Shown here piece after piece: positions 37,292 to 49,501 of a DNA stretch of 60,000 nt. The number at the start of each line of letters is the position of its first letter. Positions within the stretch are counted from its first letter, which is position 1. The notes below the pieces were generated by a model. That model searched no databases. It was not told where the DNA came from and saw only the letters and a list, made by a program, of their open reading frames with translations. A program made the translations under genes and the position numbers. Source of the stretch: Nymphaea colorata. Taxonomy: Eukaryota > Streptophyta > Magnoliopsida > Nymphaeales > Nymphaeaceae. The stretch lies in NCBI RefSeq assembly GCF_008831285.2, contig NC_045140.1, forward strand, positions 18,600,370-18,660,369, read 5' to 3'.

Positions 37292-39098
37292 AAATATACA
37301 TCGCATCTTGTTCAGAAACTTTTTTTGTTATGTTCGATTTCTAAAAATTATTTTTTTCTTGCCAGATATTATATGTCTGGCCTTTGAAAATGGAAAACTG
37401 GGAAATGATATGGCCGGGAAACTAGAAGTTATCATCATTATGAGAAGAATCATCACCATTCCCTGCAAGCCCGTCGGTCGATCGAGACGTGGATCAAGCC
37501 ACCTTTTTTATTTAATCCAACACAATCAACAAGCTTTCCTTTCTTCTCCTTCTAATATCATGAAACCCTGCAAGCTTGTGGTTCCACATATCCAGCCATC
37601 TTGATGTTTTCCTCTTCCTTATATCAAACAAGCTAAAAATCTCTCTATCTCTCTCTTCATAATAATTTTAGATATAATTTCATAAAAAAACCGCAACCAC
37701 ATTGTTTAAGTGAAATTCTCTCCAATTTCACAGTCTCTCTCTCTCTCTTTTCTCTCTTGCCTTTGTCTCTATGATCATGCCTACCAAAAAAACAGGCAAA
37801 ATCATAGAGAAACTAACAAATACTAATGTAAATTGTAAAGATTACTTCTCGTTTTAAAGGTATTTTATTTTTTGTTAGGGGTAAAATACTTTTTTTTTAA
37901 AAATATATCTCCGGTGTCTTTTATTCATGAAACGTGCGTTATTATTTTATGAAGTCAGGCAGTTATTTGTAATTCTGGACTGTTAGACAGTACTTCTTTG
38001 TTGATATGCCAAAACTTAGGGGTTTACTTATAAATTTCTCAAATTTTTAAGCAACCGACAAGATTTATTTGGAAATAGAAACATGAACATTAGGAGCCCA
38101 AATCTCAATCGAAAAGTATTAGTTTTGTCATGGAATAGACACATGAAACTCTAATTTCGCCATGGAAGTGACAGCTGCAGAGAAAATTATCGATTTCTAT
38201 GTTAGGTCCCACTTGATTTCTTTTAAAACTTGAATACAAAATTCGTTGTTTTTCTGGCAGAATTTGTCTATTTGGAGAAAAGACTGTGTGACAAAAGCGA
38301 GCCCTGAAAGTTCCACTGTTAGCTGCCGATATGAAAGCAACCATTGTTGTCTTTATAATGTACCTCATTTGACCTACAAAGAAACAGGAATGACGTGTGT
38401 CACTGCATGCCTCACATATTTGAAGCAATTTCCATCTGCCTTTCTCTTCCTGCTACCATACGCAACAACTTGAAAGCGACCTTCATTTCTTTTCCTTTCG
38501 AAGGTAATTTTGACCTGACCTGTGTTTAGATTCCAATGACCCACTTGAAAACCAGAAAATGGACAATGAGAAAGCAGTGCACTGAAAAGAAAAATATGAA
38601 ATGCTATCGAATATCAATGGCCATGATTCCAAAATATTTCTGCACTACCAAGGAAAAATAACAGTGCAAAAGTGAAGATAATGTGAACTGATACTCCGGC
38701 CAAAATTCCGAAATTTGTTCACCGAGAAGGGAAAGCCTTTTTTTTTTCATCATATAAATGAATTAAATGTACATATCATTGTTGTACAATGGTAAGCATC
38801 ACAAACATGAATTTTTGTATGCTATGTATTATATACTACTGAAAGAGTGAAAGAGGAAAGAGGCCTACTCCTCAAACAGTTCCCATATGAAAAAGGAGCT
38901 GTGTTCTACAAAGAACAAGATGATTCATGAACGAAATTTTTCATAAAGATAGATGTAGCCATAAAACCAGATTCAATAATCTCAAACTCAGGTGCCAATT
39001 GGGCATCTCGACTTGAGTTGAACCAAGAAATTCATTGCCATGGTCGTCCGGACATGGATTGAAGGAGGTCGTTGGTGCCATCGTCTCTTGTGAAGGCA

Positions 39099-41937
39099 TC
39101 AGCTTATCTGTTCTCCAATCAAGTCCAAGCCAACAAGTAGAAAAGACACTCCTTGAAACAGAAGGAAGTAGAAATGGATGCCTTGAGCAGAGAGTAGGCT
39201 TCTTACTGCTGCTGTGAGGAGGAGGAGAGCAAGTGCTAGCTCCTTGCGATATATGCGATTGGCCTTCTTCTTGAGAGGAGGAGCTTCTTCCTGTTCTCTC
39301 ATTTTACTTAGTGTCTCTAATGCAGATTCAGAAGCTTGTCTGTGGAGCTTATGCTGTTTCATCTTTGCCAATTCCCTCTCTGCAACTGCTACTAGATCTG
39401 TTTCTGATGATCTCCCAGTCTTCTTTGTGACAACCCACTCATAAGCACTACCCAATTGGAACAGTCCAGAAATCATCGCATTAAATTTTGTGACGGACAT
39501 GGTGTTCTCAAACAGAAGGTAAGGCACCACAAAAGGAAATGAACTTGGAGCAGGCATAATGTTTAAGATTGACATAAAAACAGGAACATAACATATGACC
39601 CATAATGGCAACTCGGCTTCTGGTACAAACATTGTCAAGGGAAGGATAATGCAGAAAAGCGTGAAGGAATAGAATGGGAGGATTAACTTCCTTAGAAGAA
39701 AGAAGAGGAATATGAGGTTCATCTTCTTCCAGAATGATATCTGCAGGCAGCATAATACAAGAATTTTATAACAATAGTCATGCGAAGTGCAGTAAAACTG
39801 AAAATATCAGTGAAAGGGGTCAGATAAATAACCTTGGAAGTGATGATATCTGGAAGGCACAACCGGAAAAGCTGCATTGGACCAGAATGCCATCGGTGCT
39901 GCTGCTTCCGATATGCTTCATAGCATTCTGGAATTTCACAAAGGACCTAAACCATTCATGCAGCCAAGTTTTACTGATAATGCACTAAAAAATGCGAATA
40001 AGAAAGAAAAACAACAATTGAAGGTGCAATTGAGTTAAGCACCTTAACATCATTAAGAAAGATAAACTTCCATCCTTTGAGATGAGCACGGACAGCTATG
40101 TCCATATCCTCGACAGTAGTGCGTTCGAGCCAACCACCAGAATCCTCCAGGGCCTTGATTCTCCACACGCCAGCAGTTCCATTGAATCCAAAGAAGTTCA
40201 GGAAAACACCATTTACTTGCTGCTCCACCTCAAAGTGAAAGCACAAGTTGATGTTCTGAAGCCTAGTGAGCAGATTTTCATCCTTATTCACAAAACCCCA
40301 CCTAGCTTGAACAAGACCAAGATCAGGCTTCCCCTGCAGTAAGAGAAATTCGCTTTCTCAGTCCCACTGTATATTGCACAGTTTTGGCTTCCTCTGGCTT
40401 TTACAACATGACATGGCTGAGGGCGCATACCTTGAAATATGGTATCGTCTGCTTCAGGAAATCAGGATTTGGCTGGAAGTCTGCATCAAATATTGCAACA
40501 AATTCGTAGTCCTTCACATAATCACAAGCCATTGCAGATTTGAGATTACCGGCCTTGTAACCAGTCCTAATGAAACGGTGACGGTACAGTATGTTCAGTC
40601 CCTTCTGACTCCACTTTGAAACTTCATTCTTAATCAGCTTTTGTATGCCTTCCTCATCTGAATCATCTAATATCTGTATCAACAGCCTGTCTTTTGGCCA
40701 ATCCAAATGACAAACAGCTGAGATGGATTGCTCGTACACCTAATCATCACAATCAAACTCCATTGAAGATGCAAGCAACAAAGGAACTAAAAAAATCTAA
40801 GCACGTCATAGATCTAAGTTCTAACAGCGTGGAATGTGCTCTCTGCAAAACCTAAATAGCACACAGATCACTTCTGTAGGATAGCTAGTCCATTCCCCAC
40901 ATTAACCATTCCACATCAATGCATCCTTCAAAAACCTTTTCAGTAAAAATTTCTGTCAGTGTAATTTTCTATAGATCTCTATTACGGTGGTTTTCGATTA
41001 TATACTAGTACTGGCTGAATCAATCACCACGAATTCGGAATAATTATGATTCTCAGGTACCAAAAGACAATTGTTTATTATCACTTAAGCTAAGGAAGTT
41101 AGTCTATACAGATCATTCTGAATATAGAGAAAAACAATTACATCAAAAAATTCAGGTTTATTATAGAAAGGAAATTCAATTTTAGTAATATAATGGCAGA
41201 TCCAGATTTACCTCTCTTTCGTTACACATGGGAATTTGAACAAGAACCAGTGGGAAATCTGATCCCTGGGCCTCAACGTCTCCAGATCCAAGCACCTCTC
41301 CATCTGCAACCCGTGGTTTAATCCTCCTGAACTTGATCCAGAAGCACCCAATGCACAGAACGACTCTATCCACCGACTGAATCATGAACAGAACCACACA
41401 AAAATCTGAGAGAAACTTGATTGGTCTTGCAATATATTCAGCCCTGAAATCCAGCCACTGAAGGTAAATCCAATGCAAGAAGCCGTCAATCTCAGAAGGC
41501 CTAATCACCCGCAGGCTGTGAGCGTACCACCCCTTGAAATGGGCAACCAATTCAAAGGCCAGAACCACCATGGCAGCTACCAGAAATCCCCTAATGAACC
41601 TTAATAGCCTGCCCTTGTAGCCGCGCCCTTCGTTTCCAGTGGAAAACAGTCGTCTTTTTGCAGAAGAGAGCCTGCCGAAGGAAGCAGAGAAGACCCAACA
41701 GAGCAAAGACCACGCCTTCTGGATCTTTAGGAGGAAAACCCATCTGAATTGCTTCATGTTCTTCACTCTCTGCTTCTCATCTACGGAAGAAGAAGAAGAT
41801 GTCGATGGCAGAGGCTCTGTGATTTCCACCAACGAAAATTGGTTGGGGTTCTCCATCGTCACGGGCAACGGACTCCCGCCTCCCTTGCCGCTATGCTTTG
41901 AAAAGCTTGAAAAATCAAAAGTTGATGCCATTTGCAT
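39099..41937 (-). CDS. Cellulose synthase-like C (CSLC) glucan synthase, five exons
   Basis: This is a Golgi GT2 glycosyltransferase of the CSLC family, which polymerises the beta-1,4-glucan backbone of xyloglucan from UDP-glucose. Exons on the minus strand are 41,937-41,212, 40,739-40,431, 40,333-40,043, 39,946-39,833 and 39,740-39,099. All junctions are GT-AG and phase 0, giving 693 residues, the usual CSLC length. The N-terminus has the [14 protein letters not shown] segment typical of the family. Membrane spans lie near 117-133 and 178-200, and several more in exon 5. Catalytic motifs are intact: DDSD at 267-270, DAD at 327-329, ED at 420-421 and QQHRW at 457-461. Two ATGs lie two codons apart (41,937 and 41,931); I took the first. 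Introns are short. Which paralogue (CSLC4- or CSLC12-like) cannot be settled by eye. Confidence 0.96.
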
Positions 41938-42070
41938 CCTCCTCCTCTGAGGTCGTCGAGTTATGGTAGTCCATCACTAAAAAAACCCAGAAGGTGGGAG
42001 ACAAAAGAGAAGAAGAAGAAGAAGAAGAAGACCAACCATCAAACAGCCTCATTATTTGTTTCCTTGATGT
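41938..42070 (-). promoter_or_regulatory. Probable 5' UTR of CSLC with a (GAA)n tract
   Basis: Just upstream of the CSLC start is a GAA array (about 42,008-42,032), which reads as a TTC pyrimidine tract on the transcribed strand. This is typical of plant leaders. No TATA box is clear. Confidence 0.4.
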
Positions 42071-43556
42071 AGATCTGTTAAGTATTTAATACGTGTAATA
42101 ATTCCCCCTTTTTTTTCCCAGTTGATTGCTAAAAAAATGGGCATCGGAGAGAGCCAGGCAACAACTAATTGGTCCAGAAGCCCGCACATAAAAGAAAAGA
42201 AATTGGCCCAAATCAATGGATTCAAAAGAACAAAACTTTTTACCTTTTTCTTTTTTTAATTTTTCGGAAGATAGGGGAAGAGCTTTGGTTAAGGAAAACA
42301 GAAACGATGATGTCACTGACAGTTGGCCGAGAGACTCGAGCACGAGGACCGATCGCATCTCACAGCTCAGCACCTCTGTTCTTGCCCCACGTTCTAAAAC
42401 TTTGGCTCTTGGACTGCACTTCTCTTAAAATTTTCATTTATCATATAATTATGTCATTGATGTCCTAAAGTTAACCAATCTGGATTCAATCCTAATCACA
42501 AAGATGAAATCAGATTTCCCTATCCTATTTTAGGAGAAAGAAATCCTTTTGAGTTTTTCGAGTTAAGTTTGAATCATATACCAATCTTATGCCTTGTTTT
42601 TCCTTTTCATTAATGCATTCAAATTCCAGGTCTTATTGTTACTCTTTATGGTGGCTAATAAGGTTGGAAAAGTTTTTGGGAGTGTTTGATAGCATGGAAT
42701 TTGAGATCATCAGAATTTAAACCATGGTTTTAGGATCCACTTCCCTTCAATCATAAATCAGACATAAGATCCTAATTGGATAAACCATGGATTTTTTGCC
42801 GTATCAACAACAAAAGCACAGATTTTAAATCCGAAATAACTAAATATTCCATTTTAAATTTTCACAAAACATTTGTTCACTTAGATGTAAGGCTGCACAA
42901 TGAGCCCAACCAATTCAGACTTAACTCGAACTAGCTCGAAAAAATTCAACTCATGCTTGACTTGTTTATAAACGAACCGAGTTCGAGCTTACAAAGGTAC
43001 TTAAAACGATAAACAAGTCGAGTTTGAGTTTCATGAACTCAACTTGTTTATACTCGACTCGATTCGCAAACCAGTAATTTATATAATATTTGCAAAACCA
43101 GTTCACCGCTTTTAACTTTTAGGGTAAAAACAATTTTTCATAAGTTACACAAATTAAACGAGTTAAACGAGTTAATGCTTACACAATATAACACCTAAAC
43201 AAGTTAAATGAGTTAAACGAGTCGAGTTCGAGTTCAATTTTGTGTAATCGAGTGAGCTCGAGATTGTTATAAGGAGTTTAACTCGCAGCACGTCTTAGAA
43301 GGGAAGAACAAGTTACGGTATCCCAATTTGCTATCTAATGACATATCCCAGTATCAAATTGGATAACTGTGCACAACCCAAAACACGACGTTAATCATAA
43401 CAACGACAACACTAATCCAACTTCATTATTCGTTAGGATTGTTTGGGTCAACGAAAAATATTAGCGACGTGGTTCCTCAATTAATCATAGACATAGACGG
43501 GTCTGGATCCGTGCTTACTTTACATGGTTGGTCCATGAGACTGACCCAAATAGAAA
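42071..43556. other. Spacer between CSLC and the hAT element
   Basis: No gene seen. The CSLC promoter should lie in its left part. A block at about 42,893-43,296 carries the same gagttcgagt/aacgagtt words as the ends of the neighbouring hAT element. Confidence 0.55.
42893..43296. mobile_element. Possible non-autonomous relative of the hAT element
   Basis: The left edge, taaggctgcacaatgag, resembles the hAT terminus tagggctgcacacgag. The right edge in reverse complement, taagacgtgctgcgagttaa, is a weaker match. The interior is filled with actcgaact, gagttcgag and gttaaacgag words shared with the hAT subterminal regions. The flanking eight bases do not match each other, so the element is probably old or truncated. 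Confidence 0.4.
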
Positions 43557-43564
43557 CGTCCATC
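43557..43564. repeat. Left target-site duplication of the hAT element
   Basis: CGTCCATC directly precedes the left terminus and is repeated exactly at 50,315-50,322. Confidence 0.92.
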
Positions 43565-43870
43565 TAGGGCTGCACACGAGCCGAGTCGAGCTCGAGCTCG
43601 CCCAGCTCGAACTCGACTCGGCTCAAAATACTTGAGCTCGAACTCGAACTCGAACTCGAGTCGAGTTCCTAACACGAGCTCGAACTCGACTCGACTATAC
43701 ATAGTCAAGCTCGAGCTCGGCTCGTTTAACTCATTTAATGTTTAATTGTTTAATAGTCGAGCTCAACTCGTTTAACTCGTTTAGTCGAGCTTGACTCGTT
43801 TAACTCGTTTAACGTTTAAGAATTAAACCAATAGTCGAACTCGACTCGTTTAACTCGTTTACTGAATCAA
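43565..43870. repeat. Left terminal and subterminal repeats of the hAT element
   Basis: The terminus tagggctg is followed by dense GAGCTCGA/CTCGAACTCGA words and at least five actcgtttaactcgttta copies. It mirrors the right-end block at 50,130-50,314. Confidence 0.88.
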
Positions 43871-45605
43871 ATCAAACCAATTGTATTACTGCTAACAGTT
43901 TCATCAAAAAGATATATAAAACCACCTGGCATTAATTATGTTCAGATTGTCAACAATTTTTGGAATACATTATACATACAAGCAATGACTGTATCAAGTT
44001 CGAGATCTCAGCAAGAACAGTCTGAGGGGCATAGACGCATAGTGGAAAATTTCAAGTTCGTGATACATTATACATACAAGCAATGACTGCAAACATACAA
44101 GCAAAACAGAATGAATGGTGCCCATAGTAGCCATTGTTGTGTTCATTTTAAGAGTAATAGCATAAACAATCAGCGCCTAAACAGAAGTCACAAACGCTTG
44201 ACAAAGCCAACCCAGTCCGTTTTTGGCCACTGATCTCCTGGAACCAAGTCCATTTCAATGGTTAAACCAAGTTTCCAAACAGCCCATCTCCACAAGAACT
44301 GCACACCAAATTAGCATCCACATCTATATGTCTCCATCAGAGATTCAGAATAACACAACCAGCAGAGACTTCTAAAATGCAACCTGTGAAAACACAGAAA
44401 AACCAAACCTATGTCAGTCAAAATGCTTACAAATTCATTGACACCAATAAAACTCGCACACACCTCTAAAAGGTTAACCACTCTTCCATAGCACGTTATT
44501 GACAGAAACCGTAGAAATTCACCGGAAAACAACCACAAACATAAAAGTACAAGGATAATTGTAAAACTATATGGCAAGTTATAAAAATTCCAATTCAAAC
44601 TGTATAGCAAGCCAAAGCATCGTGGGACCAAAGACTGTAGGAGGCGACTAAGTCTGTCATGCTAGGATCACATCACAAGAGCAATTCATTTCTCGGTTAC
44701 GGGATAAAATAAAAGATAAAAATAAAAAATATGGTGATGTACTCCTATACCTCGGATCCACCTAAATAGCAAATAGGAATCAATAAGCATGCAGAATTGG
44801 ATAGTATGAATAAAAAGGATTGAAGAAAGATCATTCCTACATGAATCACATTCTTATCAGAAATGTAAACCAATATGGGGTTTATCGAAGACATGCAGAC
44901 AATCCAACATTTATCGACCTTGATTTCATACCTCATTTGTATTTTGCATGGCTGATCAATCATTGCAGCCTGACCAATCAAAAGAATGAAGTTCAGAAAA
45001 CAATAAAGGTTAAATTCAAACCAGTTGGACGGGTAAAGAATTTTGGCAACCTGTTACCGTGTTACGACATTTACATATGTGACTACTTGCATAAAACAAG
45101 ATGGGTTCAACTGCTATGTACTTCCAGTCTTCCACCATTCACTAAGCAATAAGAACATCAAGAAGCAAAACTGAATGCAAATTGTGAATTCAGTACACAG
45201 TGTTCAGAATATTATCTAGAATTGAGGTGGCCCATCCTTTTGGAGCTCGTTAAAGGCTCGATTAACATACCCTTTTGAATCACATTAGATCAAATGAATA
45301 AAACCTGAAAGCAAATGAAGAAAGAAGTTTTCCATCTGAAACAGACACTAGAACAATAAGCAAATGAATAAAACCCGTACACAGAAAAAGATTAAGAAAA
45401 ACTACAAGAGGCAACTGAAACAGACACTAGAATCACATTAGATCAAGAAAAAGAAGAAAACAAAACAACAAAAAAAAAGGCATTACCAAGAGGCAACTTG
45501 AATCATTCTAATGATATATATTCACTTGATTCATCCTCAACCTGAAAGAAATACATATAGTCAATTAACAAATGATTCACAAAATATTTAATGAATACAA
45601 TTTAT

Positions 45606-47702
45606 TCAAAATATACTTACTTGTGTTACAACTTCATGCATTGGATCACCATCATTCTTTACCCAATTACCCAAACAAACCAAAACTTCAACTGTTTTTG
45701 GCACCAATGAACTACGACTATCATTAACAATTCGACCTCCTGTACTGAAAGCTCTTTCTGAAGCAACAGAAGTTATTGGAATTGACAACAAATCACGTGC
45801 CATTTGTGAAAGAATTCGATACTTAGATTCCTTATCCTTCCACCATTGCAAAAGATTGAAAGAAAAAGCATCACCATTATTATCATGCTTAATCAATCCG
45901 TCCTCCAAATATGTGTCTATCTCAGATTTGGTGACCTGAAAAGCAACATTCTCAGCTTTACCTAACAAGTTAAAAAATAGATCTATTCCACATTGTAGGG
46001 TGTCTTGACTCTCTCGACTTTGAATACTAGAGGAATTAGTTGAAGCAGTAGAAATATTGACATCCACTTCATTTCTTTGAATGTAACTTTGATATACATC
46101 TTGTAAAGATTGTTTTACCATTTGCATTTGTTCTTCCCTTTCTTCTCTTGATTGGTAAATTCTTGAAAAGACAAGTTCTGATAATGTGAGTTTCACGCGT
46201 GGATCTAATATGGATGCAATAATCATGATCAAGTTACAGGATTTCCAATATTTATCAAATTTGTCCTTCATTTTCACTGCCATTGCCTTCATAAACCCAC
46301 CTTCACTTTCAACTTTTTCCTGCAATATTGCTTGAACTCTCCAAATTTCAAGAAAATATAAGTTTGTTGTTGCATAAGATGACCCAGAAAATAGGGTCGA
46401 CACTGAATAAAAAACACGAAGAAAACCACATATCACTGCAATTTTTTCCCAATCCTCGGGTCCAAGCAACCATACCAAACCTGGGTCTTCCATGCTATAT
46501 CTTGCAAAAGCATCTTTATATAAAAGAGCTCTTTCCAACATAAAATATGTTGAATTCCATCGAGTTGGTACATCTAACACTAACTTCTTTGACGTTGAAA
46601 GATCCAACTCTCTAGCTGCAGCTGCAAAACCATGGAGTCTTGAAGGTGAAACTTTGATATATTTAACTGCCTCTCTAATGCTAATGATTTCATCCTTAAT
46701 GGCACTCAATCCATCTTGTACCATTATATTCAAAATATGTGCACAACATCGCACATGAAAAAATTTACCTCCATGATACAAGTTGATGCCGCTCTTTTCC
46801 ATGTTTTCTTTTAATTTTCTGACAAGAACATCATTTGATGAAGCGTTGTCAACTGTAATAGATATTATTTTCTTTTTAATCTCCCACTCTGCAAGATGTT
46901 TAGCAATTACATTTGCTAAAACTAACCCAGTATGAGGTGGCTCAACTTCGGTAAAGTTAATGATACGTTGTTGCATCTTCCAATCTTTATCAATGAAATG
47001 TGCTGTTAATGCCAAATATCCAAGTTGTTGGTTTGATGTCCACATATCTGTAGTCAAAGCAATCTTCTCAACACCCTTGAAGACAAGAAGTAATTTCTTC
47101 TTTTCATCTTCATATAATTTCATGACATCTCTCTTAACTGTCGTTCTTGAAACTGGCACCCAATTAGGAAAACCAAGCCTAAGAATGAACCTAAACCAAC
47201 AATTATCCACTATGGAAAAAGCATGTTCTCCGGTTGCCACTAGTTTTGCAATTAACTCTCTTATTGCTTGAGCATCAATGTTGGAACCAATTTCCATAAG
47301 CTTCTTCGTGACATCTGAAGTAGTCCCAGATTTAAAACTTAAAGTCGTTTGCTTTGTGTTAGCACAACGTGTCAAACATTTGTGTCTTCTCATTGATGAT
47401 GTAGAGCCTCCTTCACTTATCGAAAATAGTGCACTGCAGTATTTACATTTTCCTTTTTTGATACAATTTATAACAACCTCGTCAAAATCATTCCATATTG
47501 TAGAAGTCTTTGACCTTGACCTTTTTGCACCACTTATACGTACTTCATGAGCATCTATTGAAACCCCTTCATAGTCAGGGTCTTGCGAATCTATAGGAGT
47601 TTCATTAGAGGAATGTACTCCATTTGGGACATCATCTGAACTCGGTCTCGAATCACATACTTGTTTGCCCTTATTAATGCTCGAGCTTCCTAAATTTGTC
47701 AT
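45606..47702 (-). CDS. hAT transposase, BED zinc-finger type
   Basis: This 698-residue protein should excise and reinsert the surrounding element by binding its ends. A BED zinc finger lies at about residues 66-113 (TIWNDFDEVV, then C86-x2-C89, H107, C113). The RNase-H-like core shows the three acidic residues expected of hAT enzymes: D219 in LTTDMWTSN, D285 in TVDNASSND and E649 in ASERAFSTGG. Also present are the RCCAHILN box (318-325), the RWNSTYFMLERA motif (381-392) and a C-terminal hAT dimerisation region (about 620-682). The start at 47,702 is secure because the in-frame codons just before it read TGA AGA. The frame is uninterrupted. Domesticated RICESLEEPER/DAYSLEEPER proteins share this layout, but here the gene sits inside intact transposon ends, so it is a transposase. 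Confidence 0.94.
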   Translation of the reverse strand: MTNLGSSSINKGKQVCDSRPSSDDVPNGVHSSNETPIDSQDPDYEGVSIDAHEVRISGAKRSRSKTSTIWNDFDEVVINCIKKGKCKYCSALFSISEGGSTSSMRRHKCLTRCANTKQTTLSFKSGTTSDVTKKLMEIGSNIDAQAIRELIAKLVATGEHAFSIVDNCWFRFILRLGFPNWVPVSRTTVKRDVMKLYEDEKKKLLLVFKGVEKIALTTDMWTSNQQLGYLALTAHFIDKDWKMQQRIINFTEVEPPHTGLVLANVIAKHLAEWEIKKKIISITVDNASSNDVLVRKLKENMEKSGINLYHGGKFFHVRCCAHILNIMVQDGLSAIKDEIISIREAVKYIKVSPSRLHGFAAAARELDLSTSKKLVLDVPTRWNSTYFMLERALLYKDAFARYSMEDPGLVWLLGPEDWEKIAVICGFLRVFYSVSTLFSGSSYATTNLYFLEIWRVQAILQEKVESEGGFMKAMAVKMKDKFDKYWKSCNLIMIIASILDPRVKLTLSELVFSRIYQSREEREEQMQMVKQSLQDVYQSYIQRNEVDVNISTASTNSSSIQSRESQDTLQCGIDLFFNLLGKAENVAFQVTKSEIDTYLEDGLIKHDNNGDAFSFNLLQWWKDKESKYRILSQMARDLLSIPITSVASERAFSTGGRIVNDSRSSLVPKTVEVLVCLGNWVKNDGDPMHEVVTQVSIF

Positions 47703-49275
47703 TCTTCAAACTAGTAATTTTCCCTCCTGCTCAAGCTATTCTCCTATTTGAACATGAAAAGAAATTACTCATCAACAAGCATATTACCAGTTACGTCTAA
47801 TCAAACAAGAAGATTGTTCAATCATCATAATGAGATACCTGAGGTGGGTAGACTAGAATCTCATTCTATTATGCTCACATGATCACAATCATGCAACATG
47901 GAAGAAAATGGTATGTTATTTGAAAGCATAAGACATGAACTGAAATATTTTGACAGACATATAAACTGAACTAGTGTGACTGTAAACAAGAATCTAAGTA
48001 TATTTATAAAAGCAGCCGCAAAGCTTTTATTGGTTGGATCTCGACTCAAACTACATACCACATTAGCCTAGCAGACTTGGGAAATTTGCCCGTCCGGGAT
48101 AATACAGTCTTGAGGTATCCACTATAACCAAAATAAAAACCAAACCTCAGAATTTTAAACATCATTCTAAAGACAAACTTTACAATTTACATGAAGACAA
48201 TTTATAAATGAATTCAGAAAAATAATTAATTGAAATTGTTATAAATGACCATCTACCCAAAACAAAGAAAAAGGAACTTGAAACAAAAATGATGAACCAG
48301 TACCCTATATTACAAGGAAAATTTAATAACTCGCAAGTTCTCAATCAAATACCTATTGGAATTAGAAATGCAATAAAAAAATTGCAATTATGTTATTGTC
48401 AAAAGACTCAAAACCATTAAATCACTTCATGGTGGAAAGTCCTTCAACAATAGTGTCCATAAGCTGATGCTAATGGTTTTTGTGTTTCTAATATCTGGAT
48501 TTATCTCATACACAAACTAGGAAGTTCAGTCAGGTTTGACTCTCCCTGATAAGGAAAGAGTTTCAAGTCAGCTAGCAGCCAAAGGCATGTGAACACATCT
48601 TAAGTTCACTGGCAGTCAAGTGCACACCCTAGGATGACAATTAGCAACGAGGGAATGGTTATAAGATCATCCGCAGTCCCTGCTAGCAGAGATAAAGATC
48701 ATTGTGGAAAACCTCCCATTGCCTAAAAAAATCACGTGCATGCGCAAATGCACAAAGAAACAAGAAGGAAAGAAAAATCCAGTGAGGAGAACATCCAATC
48801 ATAAAATTTAAATTGTATAAAGTTACAAAAAAAAATCTACTGAGTACATAAAATAAGTTCCAATAACAAAATATAAATTCCTCAAATAGCATGAACACTT
48901 CCCAACCCCAATTAAAAAGGGCATCAGATTTGCAACGAAAAACATGATTGAAATACCATCATATGCTACAAATTTGTAAGAGTTTTGAGGCCCTTTTCTG
49001 CAAAAAGAATATGGCATACTAATTCTTTCTATTTGTAAATAATCAAACTGCAGGTAACACAACAAAATCCATGACAGGAAAAACAATCAAGCAACAGTTT
49101 CACAGAGAGGGATAAAAACCAATGTCATGAATATCAACATTAGTTTTGAAATATCACATTAAAACACCCAAAACAAATAAACAAACACACTAAAAGAACA
49201 TCAAGAACGATCAACTTAAAACCAACTTAAAACTATACGTTCCAACGTTATGCAAAATCGGTGCACATAAAAAAT
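47703..49275 (-). other. Upstream non-coding part of the hAT element
   Basis: AT-rich sequence between the transposase start and the GC-rich leader. It is plausibly an intron in the 5' UTR: a candidate acceptor, tcaaatag, lies about 40 bases before the start codon. I see no other gene. Confidence 0.4.
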
Positions 49276-49317
49276 CTACCGGAACAGTGTAAGAGAAGTA
49301 AAATTCCGTGGGTTCAC

Positions 49318-49500
49318 CTTTAACCTTGTTGCAGAAGGCTGATAGAGCACGACGTTGCGTGGGATAAGCTCGGGAGGGAGGCGCTCCTTCGCCTCCGCCT
49401 TTCCAAAGATGAAAGCGGCCACGGCGAGTACACTGACGCTGCCTCGCAGGGAAACCAAAGCACAGAGCACAGGCGGGCGGACTGCGGAGAAGAAGCACAG
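49318..49500 (-). pseudogene. Captured host exon fragment resembling prostaglandin E synthase 2-like/GST protein
   Basis: On the minus strand the frame at 49,470-49,339 reads SVLAVAAFIFGKAEAKERLP and continues PELIPRNVVLYQ. Plant mitochondrial or plastid PGES2-like proteins (glutaredoxin/GST fold) have an AKE-PPPELVP-DVVLYQ segment just before their YEACPFCNK motif. Here the DNA skips from cag directly to ccttctgcaacaaggttaaag. In a shifted frame that reads FCNKVK and ends at a splice-donor-like gtgaac (49,317). This looks like exon 1 of such a gene with a small deletion that destroys the frame. It lies inside the hAT leader, so it is best explained as gene capture. The identification is by eye and needs a database search. 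Confidence 0.5.
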
Positions 49501-49501
49501 T

